Source: Sphingomonadaceae bacterium (lineage in GTDB: Bacteria; Pseudomonadota; Alphaproteobacteria; Sphingomonadales; Sphingomonadaceae). Taken from it: a DNA stretch of 36,694 nucleotides. The DNA is taken from positions 1 to 36,694 of the forward strand of contig JAFAZF010000053.1 in NCBI GenBank assembly GCA_019239915.1, written 5' to 3'. Positions within the stretch are counted from its first letter, which is position 1. Every line of letters starts with the position of its first letter. The notes under the pieces are model-generated. The model was not told the DNA's origin. It ran no database searches and was given only the letters and a program-made list of their open reading frames with translations. Position numbers and translations under genes: made by a program. Positions 1 through 8,593 of the stretch are shown here, piece after piece.

Positions 1-285
1 TGGCGCGCCGAGCGTAACGACGTTCAACGGGTTCGGTGACGCGCTCAGCGCGGCCGGCGTCGGCGTCGGGGTCGGTGTGGGCGTGGGCGTGGGCGTCGGC
101 GTGGGTGTCGGCGTCGGCGTCGGCGTGGGTGTCGGCGTCGGCGTCGGAGTGGGCGTCGGTGTCGGCGTGCTGTTGACGTGGTCGTCGCCGCCGCACGCCG
201 AAAGGCTGAGAGTCAGCGAAGCCAAGGCCGCAACCGTCGCGCCCCGCACAGCCACCCTGCGGCCACGAACACCCTGCTTTGCCAT
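1..285 (-). CDS. Lipoprotein with long Thr-Pro repeat, C-terminus outside window
   Basis: The reading frame opens with ATG at 285 and is still open at base 1, so 95 N-terminal residues are visible. The N-terminus is basic (RGRR), followed by a hydrophobic stretch and a lipobox LSAC with the lipidated cysteine at residue 31. Then come GGDDHVNS and 19 uninterrupted Thr-Pro dipeptides (about residues 40-77), and the start of a folded region ([12 protein letters not shown]). A GAGGGGG Shine-Dalgarno sequence lies about 8 bases before the ATG. The layout is that of a lipid-anchored protein with a stiff, extended spacer that holds a C-terminal domain away from the membrane. That domain is outside the window, so its function cannot be stated. 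The plus-strand Val-Gly reading of the same bases is a shadow. Confidence 0.8.
   Translation of the reverse strand, partial: MAKQGVRGRRVAVRGATVAALASLTLSLSACGGDDHVNSTPTPTPTPTPTPTPTPTPTPTPTPTPTPTPTPTPTPTPAALSASPNPLNVVTLGAP
56..169. repeat. Hexanucleotide microsatellite, 19 units
   Basis: Nineteen tandem six-base units of the type GGCGTC, with single-base variants such as GGTGTG and GGAGTG. On the minus strand they encode Thr-Pro dipeptides. The unit length is a multiple of three, so gain or loss of units changes spacer length without a frameshift. Confidence 0.95.
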
Positions 286-495
286 CGATAACCCCCTCGA
301 ATCCGATGCGATAACGCGATCTGATCCAGGATGAACTTCCGGTCATCCCCCAAATGGGTGAAGCCCGGCCGCCGGTGACAGATTTCGTCTTGGCGCCTGC
401 TGTCAGCAACTTGACCGGCGCTCGCCGCCGGCTGCAAGCATACCCCTCGGGTGCCGGCGCGGGGGCACGGTGCCGCTTGAACAAGGCCATAGGCG

Positions 496-2145
496 ATGGA
501 GATCGACTGTTTCCTCTATCCGGGATGGCGCCCGCTGATTCGGCCGGCGGCAAAGCGCCGCGAGTGGATGGACGAAACACCGGAATCGTTCGCCTATCGC
601 TGCCTGCCGCTGTCGATCGCCAACTGCCACGGCTGGGAGATCGGCAGCCCACTCGGCTTCTCCGCGATCTGGCATGGCGGCACCGATACGGACAGCGTCG
701 AGATCAGCCTCGATGACGATGGCGCGGCCGAGCTCGACAGGCCGGTCTCGCTGTTCGGGCAGGGCACGATCACCTTCCATGTCGCCGGCCTGTTCCGCAC
801 CTCGCCGGGCTGGAACCTCTGGGTCGGCGGCCCGTCCAATGCGGCCAAGGACGGCATCGCGCCGCTCGCCGGCATCATCGAGACGGATTGGTCGCCCTAC
901 ACCTTCACGATGAACTGGCGCTTCACACGGCCGGGGCATCGCGTGCGGTTCGAACCGGGCGAGCCGATCGCATTCTTCTTCCCGGTCGAACGCGGCACGA
1001 TCGAAGCCGCCTCGCCCCGCTTTCGCCCGATCGAGGAAGCGCCCGAGCTCCAGCGCCAGTTCGACGAATGGAGCCGATCGCGCAGCGCCTTCCAACAGCA
1101 CGTCCGCGAGCATCCGCCGAGCGCGGCCGCCGACAAGTGGCAGAAGCTCTACTATCGCGGCGTTGCACCGGATGGTTGCCCCGGGAGCGCGGGCCATCAG
1201 TCCAAGCTGCGCGCGCCTAGTTTTGCACCGCCGTTGCAGACGCCATGGCCGCGGCCTTCGGCCAAGTCCGACGGCGAACGGCGCGATCCGCCCGCTCCGC
1301 AGTCGAACCCCGATCCGCTCGCGAAGCGCGATTGGCTGCTCGTCATGCAGGAGCAGCTCCGCGCCTTGTCACCACGCGCAAACGACATCTATCGCTACGA
1401 CGACATCGACCCCGAGGCCTTCCTCGACGACCATTACGCGCTGAACCGGCCGGCGATCCTATGCGGCGAAATCGATGATTGGCCGGCGCTGAAACGCTGG
1501 TCCCCCGCCTATCTCGCGCGGCAGGTCGGCGCGGCGCCTGTCGAGTATCAAGGCGAGCGCACAGGCAACGCCCGATTCGAGCTGGAGAAGGACCGGCATC
1601 GGCGCAGCCAGCCATTCTCCGACTTTATCAAGGCGATCGCGCAACCAGGAAACGACGCCTATCTGACCGCCTATAATTCCGGCGCCAACGCCATCGCTCT
1701 CGCACCACTACGCGACGATCTCGGCCGCATCGACAAGCTGCTGGCGCACGGCGATGCCGCCGACGAGGGCATGCTGTGGATCGGGCCGGCCGGAACGTTC
1801 ACGCCGCTCCATCACGATCTCACCAATAACCTCCTGGTGCAGATCACCGGCCGCAAGCGCGTGCTGCTCGTACCGGCCTCCGAGACGCCGCTGCTGCAGA
1901 ACCATGTTCATGTCTTCAGCGAGATCGGCGATCTGCTCGATCCGGAAGCGGCGCGCCGCTTCCCGGAGATCGCGCGCGTGCGCGTCTTTGACGTCGAGCT
2001 GCAGCCCGGCGAGATCCTGTTCCTGCCGATCGGCTGGTGGCACCAGGTCACCGCGCTCGATTTCAGCGTGAGCGCCACCTACACCAACTTCCGCTGGCGC
2101 AACGACTGGCACCAGAGCTTCCCGACGGTGGCCGCGCGCGGCTAG
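496..2145 (+). CDS. DUF6065-JmjC/cupin_8 fusion, probable 2-oxoglutarate/Fe(II) oxygenase
   Basis: The protein has 549 residues. About 1-230 match the DUF6065 type (start MEIDCFLYPGW, then WEIGSPLGF and PYTFTMNWRF). A Pro-rich linker of about 50 residues follows, then a cupin_8/JmjC domain from about 290. The iron-binding facial triad is visible: H439 and D441 in PLHHDLTNN, and H516 in GWWHQV. JmjC proteins of this kind hydroxylate protein side chains using Fe(II), O2 and 2-oxoglutarate; the substrate here is unknown. No signal peptide is seen, so the protein is cytoplasmic. Its stop overlaps that of the convergent LuxR-type gene by four bases (CTAG). A TonB receptor and a second Fe(II) oxygenase lie nearby. 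The fold is well supported; the role of the DUF6065 part is not known to me. Confidence 0.85.
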   Translation: MEIDCFLYPGWRPLIRPAAKRREWMDETPESFAYRCLPLSIANCHGWEIGSPLGFSAIWHGGTDTDSVEISLDDDGAAELDRPVSLFGQGTITFHVAGLFRTSPGWNLWVGGPSNAAKDGIAPLAGIIETDWSPYTFTMNWRFTRPGHRVRFEPGEPIAFFFPVERGTIEAASPRFRPIEEAPELQRQFDEWSRSRSAFQQHVREHPPSAAADKWQKLYYRGVAPDGCPGSAGHQSKLRAPSFAPPLQTPWPRPSAKSDGERRDPPAPQSNPDPLAKRDWLLVMQEQLRALSPRANDIYRYDDIDPEAFLDDHYALNRPAILCGEIDDWPALKRWSPAYLARQVGAAPVEYQGERTGNARFELEKDRHRRSQPFSDFIKAIAQPGNDAYLTAYNSGANAIALAPLRDDLGRIDKLLAHGDAADEGMLWIGPAGTFTPLHHDLTNNLLVQITGRKRVLLVPASETPLLQNHVHVFSEIGDLLDPEAARRFPEIARVRVFDVELQPGEILFLPIGWWHQVTALDFSVSATYTNFRWRNDWHQSFPTVAARG

Positions 2146-3239
2146 CCGCCGATTGCGCCGTGCATACCGTAGCCGGCGAGCAGACGGACGAGCTCGGCCT
2201 GCCGGCTCACACCGGTTTTCGTGAAGATCGCCTTCAGCTGACTGCGCGTCGTCGCTTCCTTGACCCCGAGCGCGCGGGTCGCGTCGACGAGGCTGTCGCC
2301 CTCGAGCAGGCGGCGCGCGAGCCGCGCCTCGGCCGGCGTGAGATCGAACAGCACCCGCAGCAAGTCGGCACTCGGCACGTTGGCATTGTGTCCGTCCGCC
2401 AGCACGATCAGCAGACCGCGCGCGGAAAAGGCATCGCTCGCGCGCCCGCGCAAGGGCACGACGTGGAGGACGAAGGGCATGCCGCCCGCACGCGGCCGCA
2501 GCGGCAGCGACTGCGCCGCAATCGCGCCGCCGCGATAGCGGGCGAGTAGATCGGTGAAACGCAGATCGGTGTCGGCGCTGAGGAAGGCGAGCCGGTTCTG
2601 CCGTTCGACCACCTCGTTGCCGAGGCGATCGTTGAACAGGCTGTTGGCGGCCTGCAGGCGCCCGCCTTCGCCGACGATCGCGGCACCGGTGCCCAGCAGG
2701 GCGATCCCGTCGACAATCATGCGCGCTTCGTGCGCCTGCAGCCGCGCCGAGAGCGTCAGCGCGCGGGCGAGATGCGGGCGCAGCCGATCGAGGAATGGGA
2801 CGGCGGCGATCGCCTGCTCGTGCGAGCCGAAGCCCTCCATCACCAGCATGATCGCATCGTCACCCGCGCCCTGGATAACGGTTCCGGCGCCGGCGTCGAT
2901 CCCGTTGGGGATCAGGAAATCGCGATAGACCGGCATTGCGGCGCGCTGCCCGGCGTCGCGGAAGTCACTGTCGGTCTGGAAGCCGGGGTGCATCTCGACG
3001 AGCAGCGGGGCGCCGCGCTCATTCTCGTTCATCCAACCCTGCGCGATATAATCCTCGATGATCCAGACCACTTCCGGCGCGGCGGTCCATGATAGCCCGG
3101 ATGCCGATTTGGTGAAGAACAGACCACCCGCGGCGCCGCAGGCGCGACCGAGATCGCTGAGCACGCCAGGCCAATATTGCGGCTGCGCACCCGCTTCGTA
3201 GATCGCATCGAGCAAGCCCGTCGCGTCGAAGCGCGCCAT
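2142..3239 (-). CDS. LuxR-type helix-turn-helix transcriptional regulator
   Basis: The protein has 365 residues. The C-terminal part from about residue 300 is a clear LuxR/GerE DNA-binding domain: LTPAEARLARRLLEG, then the helix-turn-helix around ATRALGVKEATTRSQLKAIF and VSRQAELVRLL. The N-terminal 290 residues have no acyl-homoserine-lactone motif I can recognise. A PAS-like sensory segment (GTGAAIVGEGGRLQAANSLF) lies at about 180-200. It is transcribed divergently from the TonB-dependent receptor, about 200 bases away, so it may control the receptor, itself, or the convergent JmjC gene. That link is inferred from position only. Genes of this type near TonB receptors are common in sphingomonads. 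Confidence 0.85.
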   Translation of the reverse strand: MARFDATGLLDAIYEAGAQPQYWPGVLSDLGRACGAAGGLFFTKSASGLSWTAAPEVVWIIEDYIAQGWMNENERGAPLLVEMHPGFQTDSDFRDAGQRAAMPVYRDFLIPNGIDAGAGTVIQGAGDDAIMLVMEGFGSHEQAIAAVPFLDRLRPHLARALTLSARLQAHEARMIVDGIALLGTGAAIVGEGGRLQAANSLFNDRLGNEVVERQNRLAFLSADTDLRFTDLLARYRGGAIAAQSLPLRPRAGGMPFVLHVVPLRGRASDAFSARGLLIVLADGHNANVPSADLLRVLFDLTPAEARLARRLLEGDSLVDATRALGVKEATTRSQLKAIFTKTGVSRQAELVRLLAGYGMHGAIGG

Positions 3240-3368
3240 GTTCTCTCCCCAGTCCTGACCAACAACTTATCGCCGGCTGCGGCGAGGACAAGCGATTGAT
3301 CTTGTTGACTCCCTTGCGAGCTTGGCCGGCACGCCGACCATCGGCACGTTCCGCCGCTCATTTTCGCG

Positions 3369-3387
3369 ATTGCGAAGCGGTCGCAAT
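3369..3387. promoter_or_regulatory. Candidate iron-regulator (Fur-like) operator before the TonB receptor
   Basis: The 19-mer ATTGCGAAGCGGTCGCAAT is a perfect inverted repeat of 7-base arms around 5 bases. It overlaps a possible promoter with -35 TTGCGA (3370-3375) and -10 TAGAGA (3393-3398), 17-base spacer. It agrees at 15 of 19 positions with the site before tonB at 7557-7575. Assignment to Fur is inferred from the 19-bp palindromic form and from the iron-uptake genes. Confidence 0.55.
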
Positions 3388-3448
3388 AGCAATAGAGACG
3401 CTGTGCCTGCTCAGGGACGTACGGGCGCAACGAAGGGGAAATCGACAG

Positions 3449-5809
3449 ATGAAGACCGATGAGGGCCGGCGGACTCGCTCCGTCGCCGCCGGGCTAATGG
3501 CCGCGACCGCAACCGCGAGCGTGCTGGCGGCAGCGCCGGCCATCGCTCAGGACGCGGGTAGCGCCGCATCGGCGTCTGACAGCGGCTCCGTCCAACTCGG
3601 CCCGGTCAGGGTCGAGGGAGACGCGGGCGTGGCGCCCGCGGCCAATCCCTATGCCGACCCGGAGGCGCCCTACAAGGCCGACCGCCTCTCCTCGGGCAAG
3701 TTCGCCGAGCCGCTGCTGAACACCGCGCGCACCGCCACCGTCGTCACCAAGGAAGCACTCGAGGACAAGCAGGCGACGACGCTGCGCGAGCTGGCGCGCT
3801 CGACCGCCGGCGTCACGCTCGGCTCCGGCGAGGGCGGCAACGCGTTCGGCGACCGCTTCTTCATCCGCGGCTTCGATGCGCGCAACGACGTGTTCGTCGA
3901 CGGCGTCCGCGATCCCGGCGTCGCCATCCGCGAGAATTTCGACGTCGAGCAGGTCGAGATCCTGCGCGGCCCCGCCTCCTCCTTCGCCGGCCGCGGCACC
4001 ACCGGCGGCGCGCTCAACATCGTCACCAAGCAGGCGCAGGACGGCAACTTCCTGCTCGCCGAGGGCACCGGCGGCTTCGAAAGCGGCGAGCGGCGCGGCA
4101 CGATCGACGTCAACCGCCAGATCAGCCCGACGCTCGACGTCCGCCTCAACGGCATGATCCAATATGGCGGCGTCGCCGGCCGCGACTTCGCGACCGACAA
4201 CCGCTGGGGCGTCGCCGGCGCCGCGACGTTCAAGCCGACCGACGACTTCACGCTGAAGGCGAATTTCGCGCACAGCCGCATCTGGGGCCAGCCCGATTTC
4301 GGCGTGCCGTACAACCAGGTCGCGCGGCGGCCGGTGACGAGCGGCGACGTCTCGCGCTATACCTATTATGGTATCGCCAACCGCGACTTCACTGAGTCCA
4401 CTCAGGACGTGGGCACGCTCGACGCCGAGTGGCGGCTCAACGATTCCGTCACGCTCGAGAACAAGTTCCGCGGCAGCCATTCACTGCTCAACTATATCGG
4501 CACGATCCCGGAAAACCCCAGCGCGAGCGGCGCCACGGCACCCTATTCCTCCAGCGCCACGCACTTTTCGGGTTTCGTCCAGCTCAACGCGCAGAGCCGC
4601 TACGAGCCGGTGACGGTGATCGCCGACCAGCCGCAGGCGACGTTCAAGTTCGATACCGGCGAGATCCGTAACACGCTCGTCGTCGGCGGCGAGTTCTCGC
4701 ACGAGAAGATCGACATCAACAGCTACACTGGCTTCACCTCGGAGCTCACCACCGGCCCGGTCGCCTTCACGTCGAGCGGCGCGCCGATCGTGAGCGTCTT
4801 CGACCCGACCCATTACCTGTTCGGATCAGGTGTAGCGCATCTCGGTACGAACCCGCAGCGCTACCGCGTCGACACCAAGGCCGGCTATCTGATCGAGACC
4901 GCCAATTATCGCGATCTCGTCATCCTCAACGCCGGCGTGCGCTACGACGATTACGACATCACCTCGGCCAACAACACGAGTTCGCGCAAGGCGCATTCCG
5001 GCATCACCAGCTACAATGTCGGGCTCGTCGTCAAGCCGAGCAAGATCGGCAGCGTCTACGTCGCCTATGCGACCGCCGCCGATCCCGTCGGTGACGAGCT
5101 CGACGCGACCGCGAGCGCCTATGGCGGTCTCTCGCCGACGCAGAACGCGCTGCAGATCTTCGGGCCGCAGCGCAGCCGCTCGATCGAGGTCGGCACCAAA
5201 TGGGAGCTGTTCGATCGGCATCTGCTCGCCAGCGCCGCCGCCTTCCAGACGCGCGTGACCAATGCCCGGGAGACCGCACCCGCCGGCCTGCCCGGCTACA
5301 CCAGCGGCCAGATTGTCGCCGGCGCGATCTATCGCGTGCGCGGCCTCGATTTCGAGCTCGCCGGCAACATCACGCCGCAGTGGAGTGTGCTCGGCGGCCT
5401 CGTGATCATGGATCCCAAGGTCCGCAGGTCGATCAACCCGCTGAACGACGGGCTCCAGCTCGCCAACATCGCGCCGACGTCGTTCAACCTGCTCACCAAA
5501 TATCAGCTCACGCGTCGGTTCGAGCTCGGCGGCCAGGCGGTCTACGCCTCGCAGATCAAGGGCGGCGGCCTGCTCGCGGCGAACGGCAACGTCCCCTACC
5601 CCGGCACTCCGCGCCCGACGATCCTGCCGTCCTACTGGCGGTTCGACGTCTTCGCCGAGGCACGCGTCAATGAGCATCTCGAGCTCAAAGTCTATGCGCA
5701 GAATCTGTTCAACAAGACCTATTACGACTCGCTTTATCAGAGCGCCCAGCCGTTCATCGCCGTGGCGCCAGGCCGCAACATTCTGGTAGAGGCCGCGATC
5801 AAGTTCTAG
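3449..5809 (+). CDS. TonB-dependent siderophore receptor (Fiu/PiuA-like)
   Basis: From ATG 3449 the product has 786 residues. The start follows AAGGGGA and gives a proper signal peptide (basic [10 protein letters not shown], hydrophobic core, cleavage near AIAQ). The frame is open upstream to 3296, but that would place the putative operator inside the gene. The plug domain covers about residues 80-200, with [36 protein letters not shown] and [10 protein letters not shown]. The rest is a 22-strand-type outer-membrane barrel ending in a terminal Phe. The family imports ferric siderophores using TonB-ExbBD energy. The piuC-like gene 10 bases downstream mirrors E. coli fiu-ybiX and Pseudomonas piuA-piuC, which favours catecholate siderophores; the actual ligand cannot be read from sequence. 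Confidence 0.9.
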   Translation: MKTDEGRRTRSVAAGLMAATATASVLAAAPAIAQDAGSAASASDSGSVQLGPVRVEGDAGVAPAANPYADPEAPYKADRLSSGKFAEPLLNTARTATVVTKEALEDKQATTLRELARSTAGVTLGSGEGGNAFGDRFFIRGFDARNDVFVDGVRDPGVAIRENFDVEQVEILRGPASSFAGRGTTGGALNIVTKQAQDGNFLLAEGTGGFESGERRGTIDVNRQISPTLDVRLNGMIQYGGVAGRDFATDNRWGVAGAATFKPTDDFTLKANFAHSRIWGQPDFGVPYNQVARRPVTSGDVSRYTYYGIANRDFTESTQDVGTLDAEWRLNDSVTLENKFRGSHSLLNYIGTIPENPSASGATAPYSSSATHFSGFVQLNAQSRYEPVTVIADQPQATFKFDTGEIRNTLVVGGEFSHEKIDINSYTGFTSELTTGPVAFTSSGAPIVSVFDPTHYLFGSGVAHLGTNPQRYRVDTKAGYLIETANYRDLVILNAGVRYDDYDITSANNTSSRKAHSGITSYNVGLVVKPSKIGSVYVAYATAADPVGDELDATASAYGGLSPTQNALQIFGPQRSRSIEVGTKWELFDRHLLASAAAFQTRVTNARETAPAGLPGYTSGQIVAGAIYRVRGLDFELAGNITPQWSVLGGLVIMDPKVRRSINPLNDGLQLANIAPTSFNLLTKYQLTRRFELGGQAVYASQIKGGGLLAANGNVPYPGTPRPTILPSYWRFDVFAEARVNEHLELKVYAQNLFNKTYYDSLYQSAQPFIAVAPGRNILVEAAIKF

Positions 5810-5819
5810 GCACCCGCAC

Positions 5820-6503
5820 ATGCTGATTGCGATCCCCGACATCCTGAGCAAGGCGGAGGTGGCGGAGTTCCGCCGCATCATGGACGCCGAGACTTGGGAA
5901 GACGGTCGCTCGACGTCCGGGGCGCAATCGGCCGAGGTGAAGCAGAACGAGCAGCTGCCGCCGGATGGCGCGACGGCGCGGAAGCTCGGTGAGCGCGTGG
6001 TCGTCGCGCTCACCCGGAACCCGCTGCTGATCGCGGCGGCGGTGCCGCTCCACATCTTCCCCCCTTTGTTCAACCGCTACGGGCCCGGAAAATATTTCGG
6101 CGAGCATGTCGACAACTGTATCCGCGGCGATCACCTCACCGGGCTGCGCATCCGCACCGATCTTTCGGTGACGCTGTTCCTGTCGGAGCCTGACGAATAT
6201 GACGGCGGCGAGCTGATCGTCGAAGACTATTACGGGCAGCACAAGGTCAAGCTGCCGGCCGGCCATCTCGTCCTCTATCCGGCGACGAGCCTTCATTCGG
6301 TCACGCCGATCACGCGCGGCACGCGCGTCAGCTCCTTCTTCTGGATCCAGAGCATGATCAAGGACCCCCTGGCGCGGCGCCTGACCTTCGACATGGACAA
6401 CGCGCTGCAAACGCTGGTGGAACGGCTCGGGCGCAACGACCCCGAGGTCCGCAAGATGACCAACATCTACCACAACCTCATCCGCTACTGGGCGGACGTG
6501 TAG
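5820..6503 (+). CDS. piuC: Fe(II)/2-oxoglutarate-dependent hydroxylase, PiuC/YbiX family
   Basis: The protein has 227 residues, the usual length for the PKHD-type hydroxylase YbiX/PiuC. The family signature is plain: [16 protein letters not shown] with iron ligands H96 and D98, the distal histidine in [12 protein letters not shown] (H159), and R169, which would bind 2-oxoglutarate. The C-terminal segment ([16 protein letters not shown] and a final NLIRYWADV) is also typical. The gene begins 10 bases after the receptor stop and is surely co-transcribed with it. Members are iron-repressed and genetically tied to catecholate siderophore receptors; their substrate is not established. No signal peptide is present, so the enzyme is cytoplasmic. 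Confidence 0.93.
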   Translation: MLIAIPDILSKAEVAEFRRIMDAETWEDGRSTSGAQSAEVKQNEQLPPDGATARKLGERVVVALTRNPLLIAAAVPLHIFPPLFNRYGPGKYFGEHVDNCIRGDHLTGLRIRTDLSVTLFLSEPDEYDGGELIVEDYYGQHKVKLPAGHLVLYPATSLHSVTPITRGTRVSSFFWIQSMIKDPLARRLTFDMDNALQTLVERLGRNDPEVRKMTNIYHNLIRYWADV

Positions 6504-6551
6504 CGGCGGGTACCCCGCCCGACGCATTTTTGATCGGCTGAATAAACATAT

Positions 6552-6675
6552 CGTTCGCACTGAGCCCTTCGACTGTCTGCCAAGGCAGGCGCTCCGGATA
6601 GACTTCGATCCTGCGGATCGAAGTCGAAGTACCGCCACAGCGCGTGCCTTTCGACTTCGCTCAGGGCGAACGGGG
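6552..6675. repeat. REP-like intergenic element, copy A (composite)
   Basis: The outer arms CGTTCGCACTGAGCCCTTCG (6552-6571) and TCGACTTCGCTCAGGGCGAA (6651-6670, followed by CGGGG) face each other. Between them lies a perfect hairpin at 6601-6625 with an 11-base stem starting GACTTCGATCC and the loop TGC. It is longer than the other five copies and its left arm has lost the usual stem. It sits between piuC and the convergent tonB, where it could also serve as a transcription barrier. Confidence 0.8.
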
Positions 6676-6726
6676 AATGGTGGATCAGTAAGGTCGAAAA
6701 GTGCTCCAGGCTGATCGGGATGCGCT

Positions 6727-7518
6727 TTAGTGCCGGATCGAGAATTCGATGGGCACGGTAATCTCGATCTCGTCAGGCCGATCCGGGGGGATTTGCGGCA
6801 GCGGATCGGCGCGATGCAGCGTCTCCATCGCCGCCTGGTCCAGCGCGGCAATGCCGGACGAGCGCTCGAGCGATGCCGAGAGCACGTGGCCGCTACGATC
6901 GATCCGGAACCGGATGTAGGCGATGCCCTGCTGCCGGGCATGTTCGGCATCGGGGGGGTAGCGACGAAAGCGCTCGAGGCGCGCCAGCACGCGCCCTTCC
7001 CATTTGTCCGGTCCGTGGCTGGCGGGCGGCTGTGGCGGCGCTGCCGCGGCGGCTGGCGGCGACGGCGCGACCGCCTGCGGATCGGCCGCGGCCGGTTGCG
7101 GGAGCGGCGTCTGCGGGGCCGGCAGCAGCACCGGCGCCGCGATCGGCACCACCGGCGTAGGCGCGAGCGCCTGAACGGTCTGCTCGACCGGCCTCGGCCG
7201 CGCGACAGGTTTGGGCCGCGGCGGCTGCGGCGTGGTCGCGGGAAGCAGCGTGACAGTCAGCGTCGTCGGCGGCCGCTTTGCGTGCCGGACCTCTCCCAGC
7301 GTCACGAACAGGCCGATCGCGAACAGCGCGCAGGTCGCGGCCGAACCGACGCCGCCGAACAGCCGGCCGCTCCGCGAGGGCTGATAGCCGTACCGCTCGA
7401 TCGGCGCATACGATGTGATGCGGGCGCCCGCCGCGGCGCGGAGCGCGCGATCGTCGACGCGCGCGCCTGACGCCCGATCGGGCGCGACCACATCGTCATC
7501 GGGGATCGTCGTCAGCAT
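6727..7518 (-). CDS. tonB: TonB energy-transducing protein
   Basis: From ATG 7518 the product has 263 residues. The open frame extends to 7668, but that would read through the promoter and operator-like site. A cytoplasmic N-terminus of about 60 residues precedes one membrane helix (GSAATCALFAIGLFVTLGEV). A long Pro/Ala-rich periplasmic spacer follows, with PPRPKPVARPRP and several PQPP-type runs. The C-terminal TonB domain contains WEGRVLARLERFRRYP, YIRFRIDRSGHVLSASLERSSG and ALDQAAMETLHRADPLP. It couples inner-membrane proton-motive force, through ExbB-ExbD, to outer-membrane receptors such as the neighbouring siderophore receptor. No exbB or exbD is present here. The cytoplasmic extension is longer than in E. 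coli TonB. Regulation by the same factor as the receptor is suggested by the shared 19-bp site. Confidence 0.9.
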   Translation of the reverse strand: MLTTIPDDDVVAPDRASGARVDDRALRAAAGARITSYAPIERYGYQPSRSGRLFGGVGSAATCALFAIGLFVTLGEVRHAKRPPTTLTVTLLPATTPQPPRPKPVARPRPVEQTVQALAPTPVVPIAAPVLLPAPQTPLPQPAAADPQAVAPSPPAAAAAPPQPPASHGPDKWEGRVLARLERFRRYPPDAEHARQQGIAYIRFRIDRSGHVLSASLERSSGIAALDQAAMETLHRADPLPQIPPDRPDEIEITVPIEFSIRH

Positions 7519-7544
7519 CGCTTCACATCGCAGTCGGTCGGCCC

Positions 7545-7575
7545 CGTCTAGCTTGGATTGAGAAGCATTTGCAAT
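7545..7575 (-). promoter_or_regulatory. Candidate tonB promoter with overlapping Fur-like operator
   Basis: The plus-strand 19-mer ATTGAGAAGCATTTGCAAT lies at 7557-7575, about 40 bases before the tonB start. On the minus strand TTGCAA (7574-7569) and TAGACG (7550-7545) form a possible -35/-10 pair with an 18-base spacer. The operator would therefore cover the -35 region, as at the receptor promoter. The match to that site is 15 of 19 bases. Confidence 0.55.
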
Positions 7576-7691
7576 TTCTCTTCGCACCGTCCTGCAGCGC
7601 GTCGCGCGGACGCTGCGAGATGTCGAGCAATCGCAGCGACATGGCGCCAGGGGGCTTGCGATACCCAACTCGGTTTGATCTACGCTGGCGC

Positions 7692-8408
7692 ATGACCAGC
7701 ACCGTTGGCGGCCATCAGCCCGAACCCGACGCGCGTTTCGCCGCCCTGCTCGCAGCCGAGGACAAAGCGCTGGCGCTCCTCGACAGGATCGAGTCGTCCG
7801 GACTGATCCGCGCCGGTCGTTCGGAACGCGAGATCGAGCGCGAGATCCGCGGGCTCGCCGCCGACGCCTTCGGCATCGACAAGCATTGGCACAAGCGGAT
7901 CGTGCGCGCCGGCAGCAACACGCTCGCGGTCGCCGGCGACAATCCGCCGGTCCGCACCGTTGGCGAGGACGATCTCGTCTTCCTCGATCTCGGGCCGGTG
8001 CTCGAGGCGTGGGAGGCGGATGTCGGGCGCAGCTATGTCGTCGGCGACGACCCGGTGAAGCATGCGCTCGTCGCCGAGCTGCCGCGTCAGTTCCGGGCGC
8101 TGAAGGATCGCTTCGATGCCGATCCCGAGATCACCGGCGCCGCACTCTATGCCTTCGCCTGCGAAAGCGCGGAGGCCGCGGGCTGGCGGTTCGGCGGCGA
8201 GATCGCCGGCCATATCGTCGCCGAGTTCCCGCATGCGCGCATTCCGGGGCGCAAGCAGGCGCATCACATCAGCCCGGACAATCCCGATCCGATGCGCGGC
8301 CCCGATCCGCTCGACCGCCAGCGGCATTGGATTGGCGAGATTCACCTCGTCTCGCCGGACGGCGCCTTCGGCGGCTTCTACGAGCGACTGCTCGATCGCC
8401 CGGAATAG
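7692..8408 (+). CDS. M24-family metallopeptidase-like protein (Xaa-Pro aminopeptidase fold)
   Basis: The product has 238 residues from ATG 7692; an upstream in-frame extension to 7569 would overlap the tonB control region. It shows the pita-bread M24 fold: W-HKRIVRAGSNT, a first metal aspartate in VFLDLGPV, a second in EADVGRSYV, a histidine in GGEIAGHIVAEFPH and a glutamate in GEIHLVS. These fit the D-D-H-E-E dimetal site, although the final glutamate is less clear (GGFYERLL). The protein lacks the N-terminal creatinase domain of full-length aminopeptidase P, as in other short M24 proteins. It is cytoplasmic with unknown substrate, and is divergent from tonB with about 170 bases between them. 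Confidence 0.75.
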   Translation: MTSTVGGHQPEPDARFAALLAAEDKALALLDRIESSGLIRAGRSEREIEREIRGLAADAFGIDKHWHKRIVRAGSNTLAVAGDNPPVRTVGEDDLVFLDLGPVLEAWEADVGRSYVVGDDPVKHALVAELPRQFRALKDRFDADPEITGAALYAFACESAEAAGWRFGGEIAGHIVAEFPHARIPGRKQAHHISPDNPDPMRGPDPLDRQRHWIGEIHLVSPDGAFGGFYERLLDRPE

Positions 8409-8593
8409 CCGGCCACAACCCGGTCGTCGCGCCGGCCGCTACCCCGCCGATGGCGCGCGCCTGCCCCGCCGATAACGCCGCAAGGCGACACGTTTGTGGA
8501 AATTTCCCGGCCGTCGCGTTAGTTTAGCCGCAGGGACGCGACCTCAGCCAAAGCACAAGCATCGCGCGCTACGACGGAACCCGGAGGAACGAT

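Noticed and set aside
56-169. Tandem repeat as a possible CRISPR or iteron array
   Set aside because: Units are six bases with no spacers and lie in a coding frame, so it is a coding microsatellite.
77-334. Plus-strand open frame with a long Val-Gly repeat
   Set aside because: It is the antisense of the Thr-Pro lipoprotein, whose minus-strand reading has a ribosome binding site, signal peptide and lipobox.
3296-3448. N-terminal extension of the TonB receptor frame
   Set aside because: It would bury the promoter and the operator-like palindrome and place the signal peptide 51 residues inside the protein.
7519-7668. N-terminal extension of TonB
   Set aside because: It has Cys/Arg-rich non-protein-like composition and overlaps the putative promoter and operator.
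8500-8530. Possible EcfG stress promoter (GGAA ... CGTT) before the PilZ gene
   Set aside because: The spacer is about two bases too short and the -35 lacks the final C of GGAAC.
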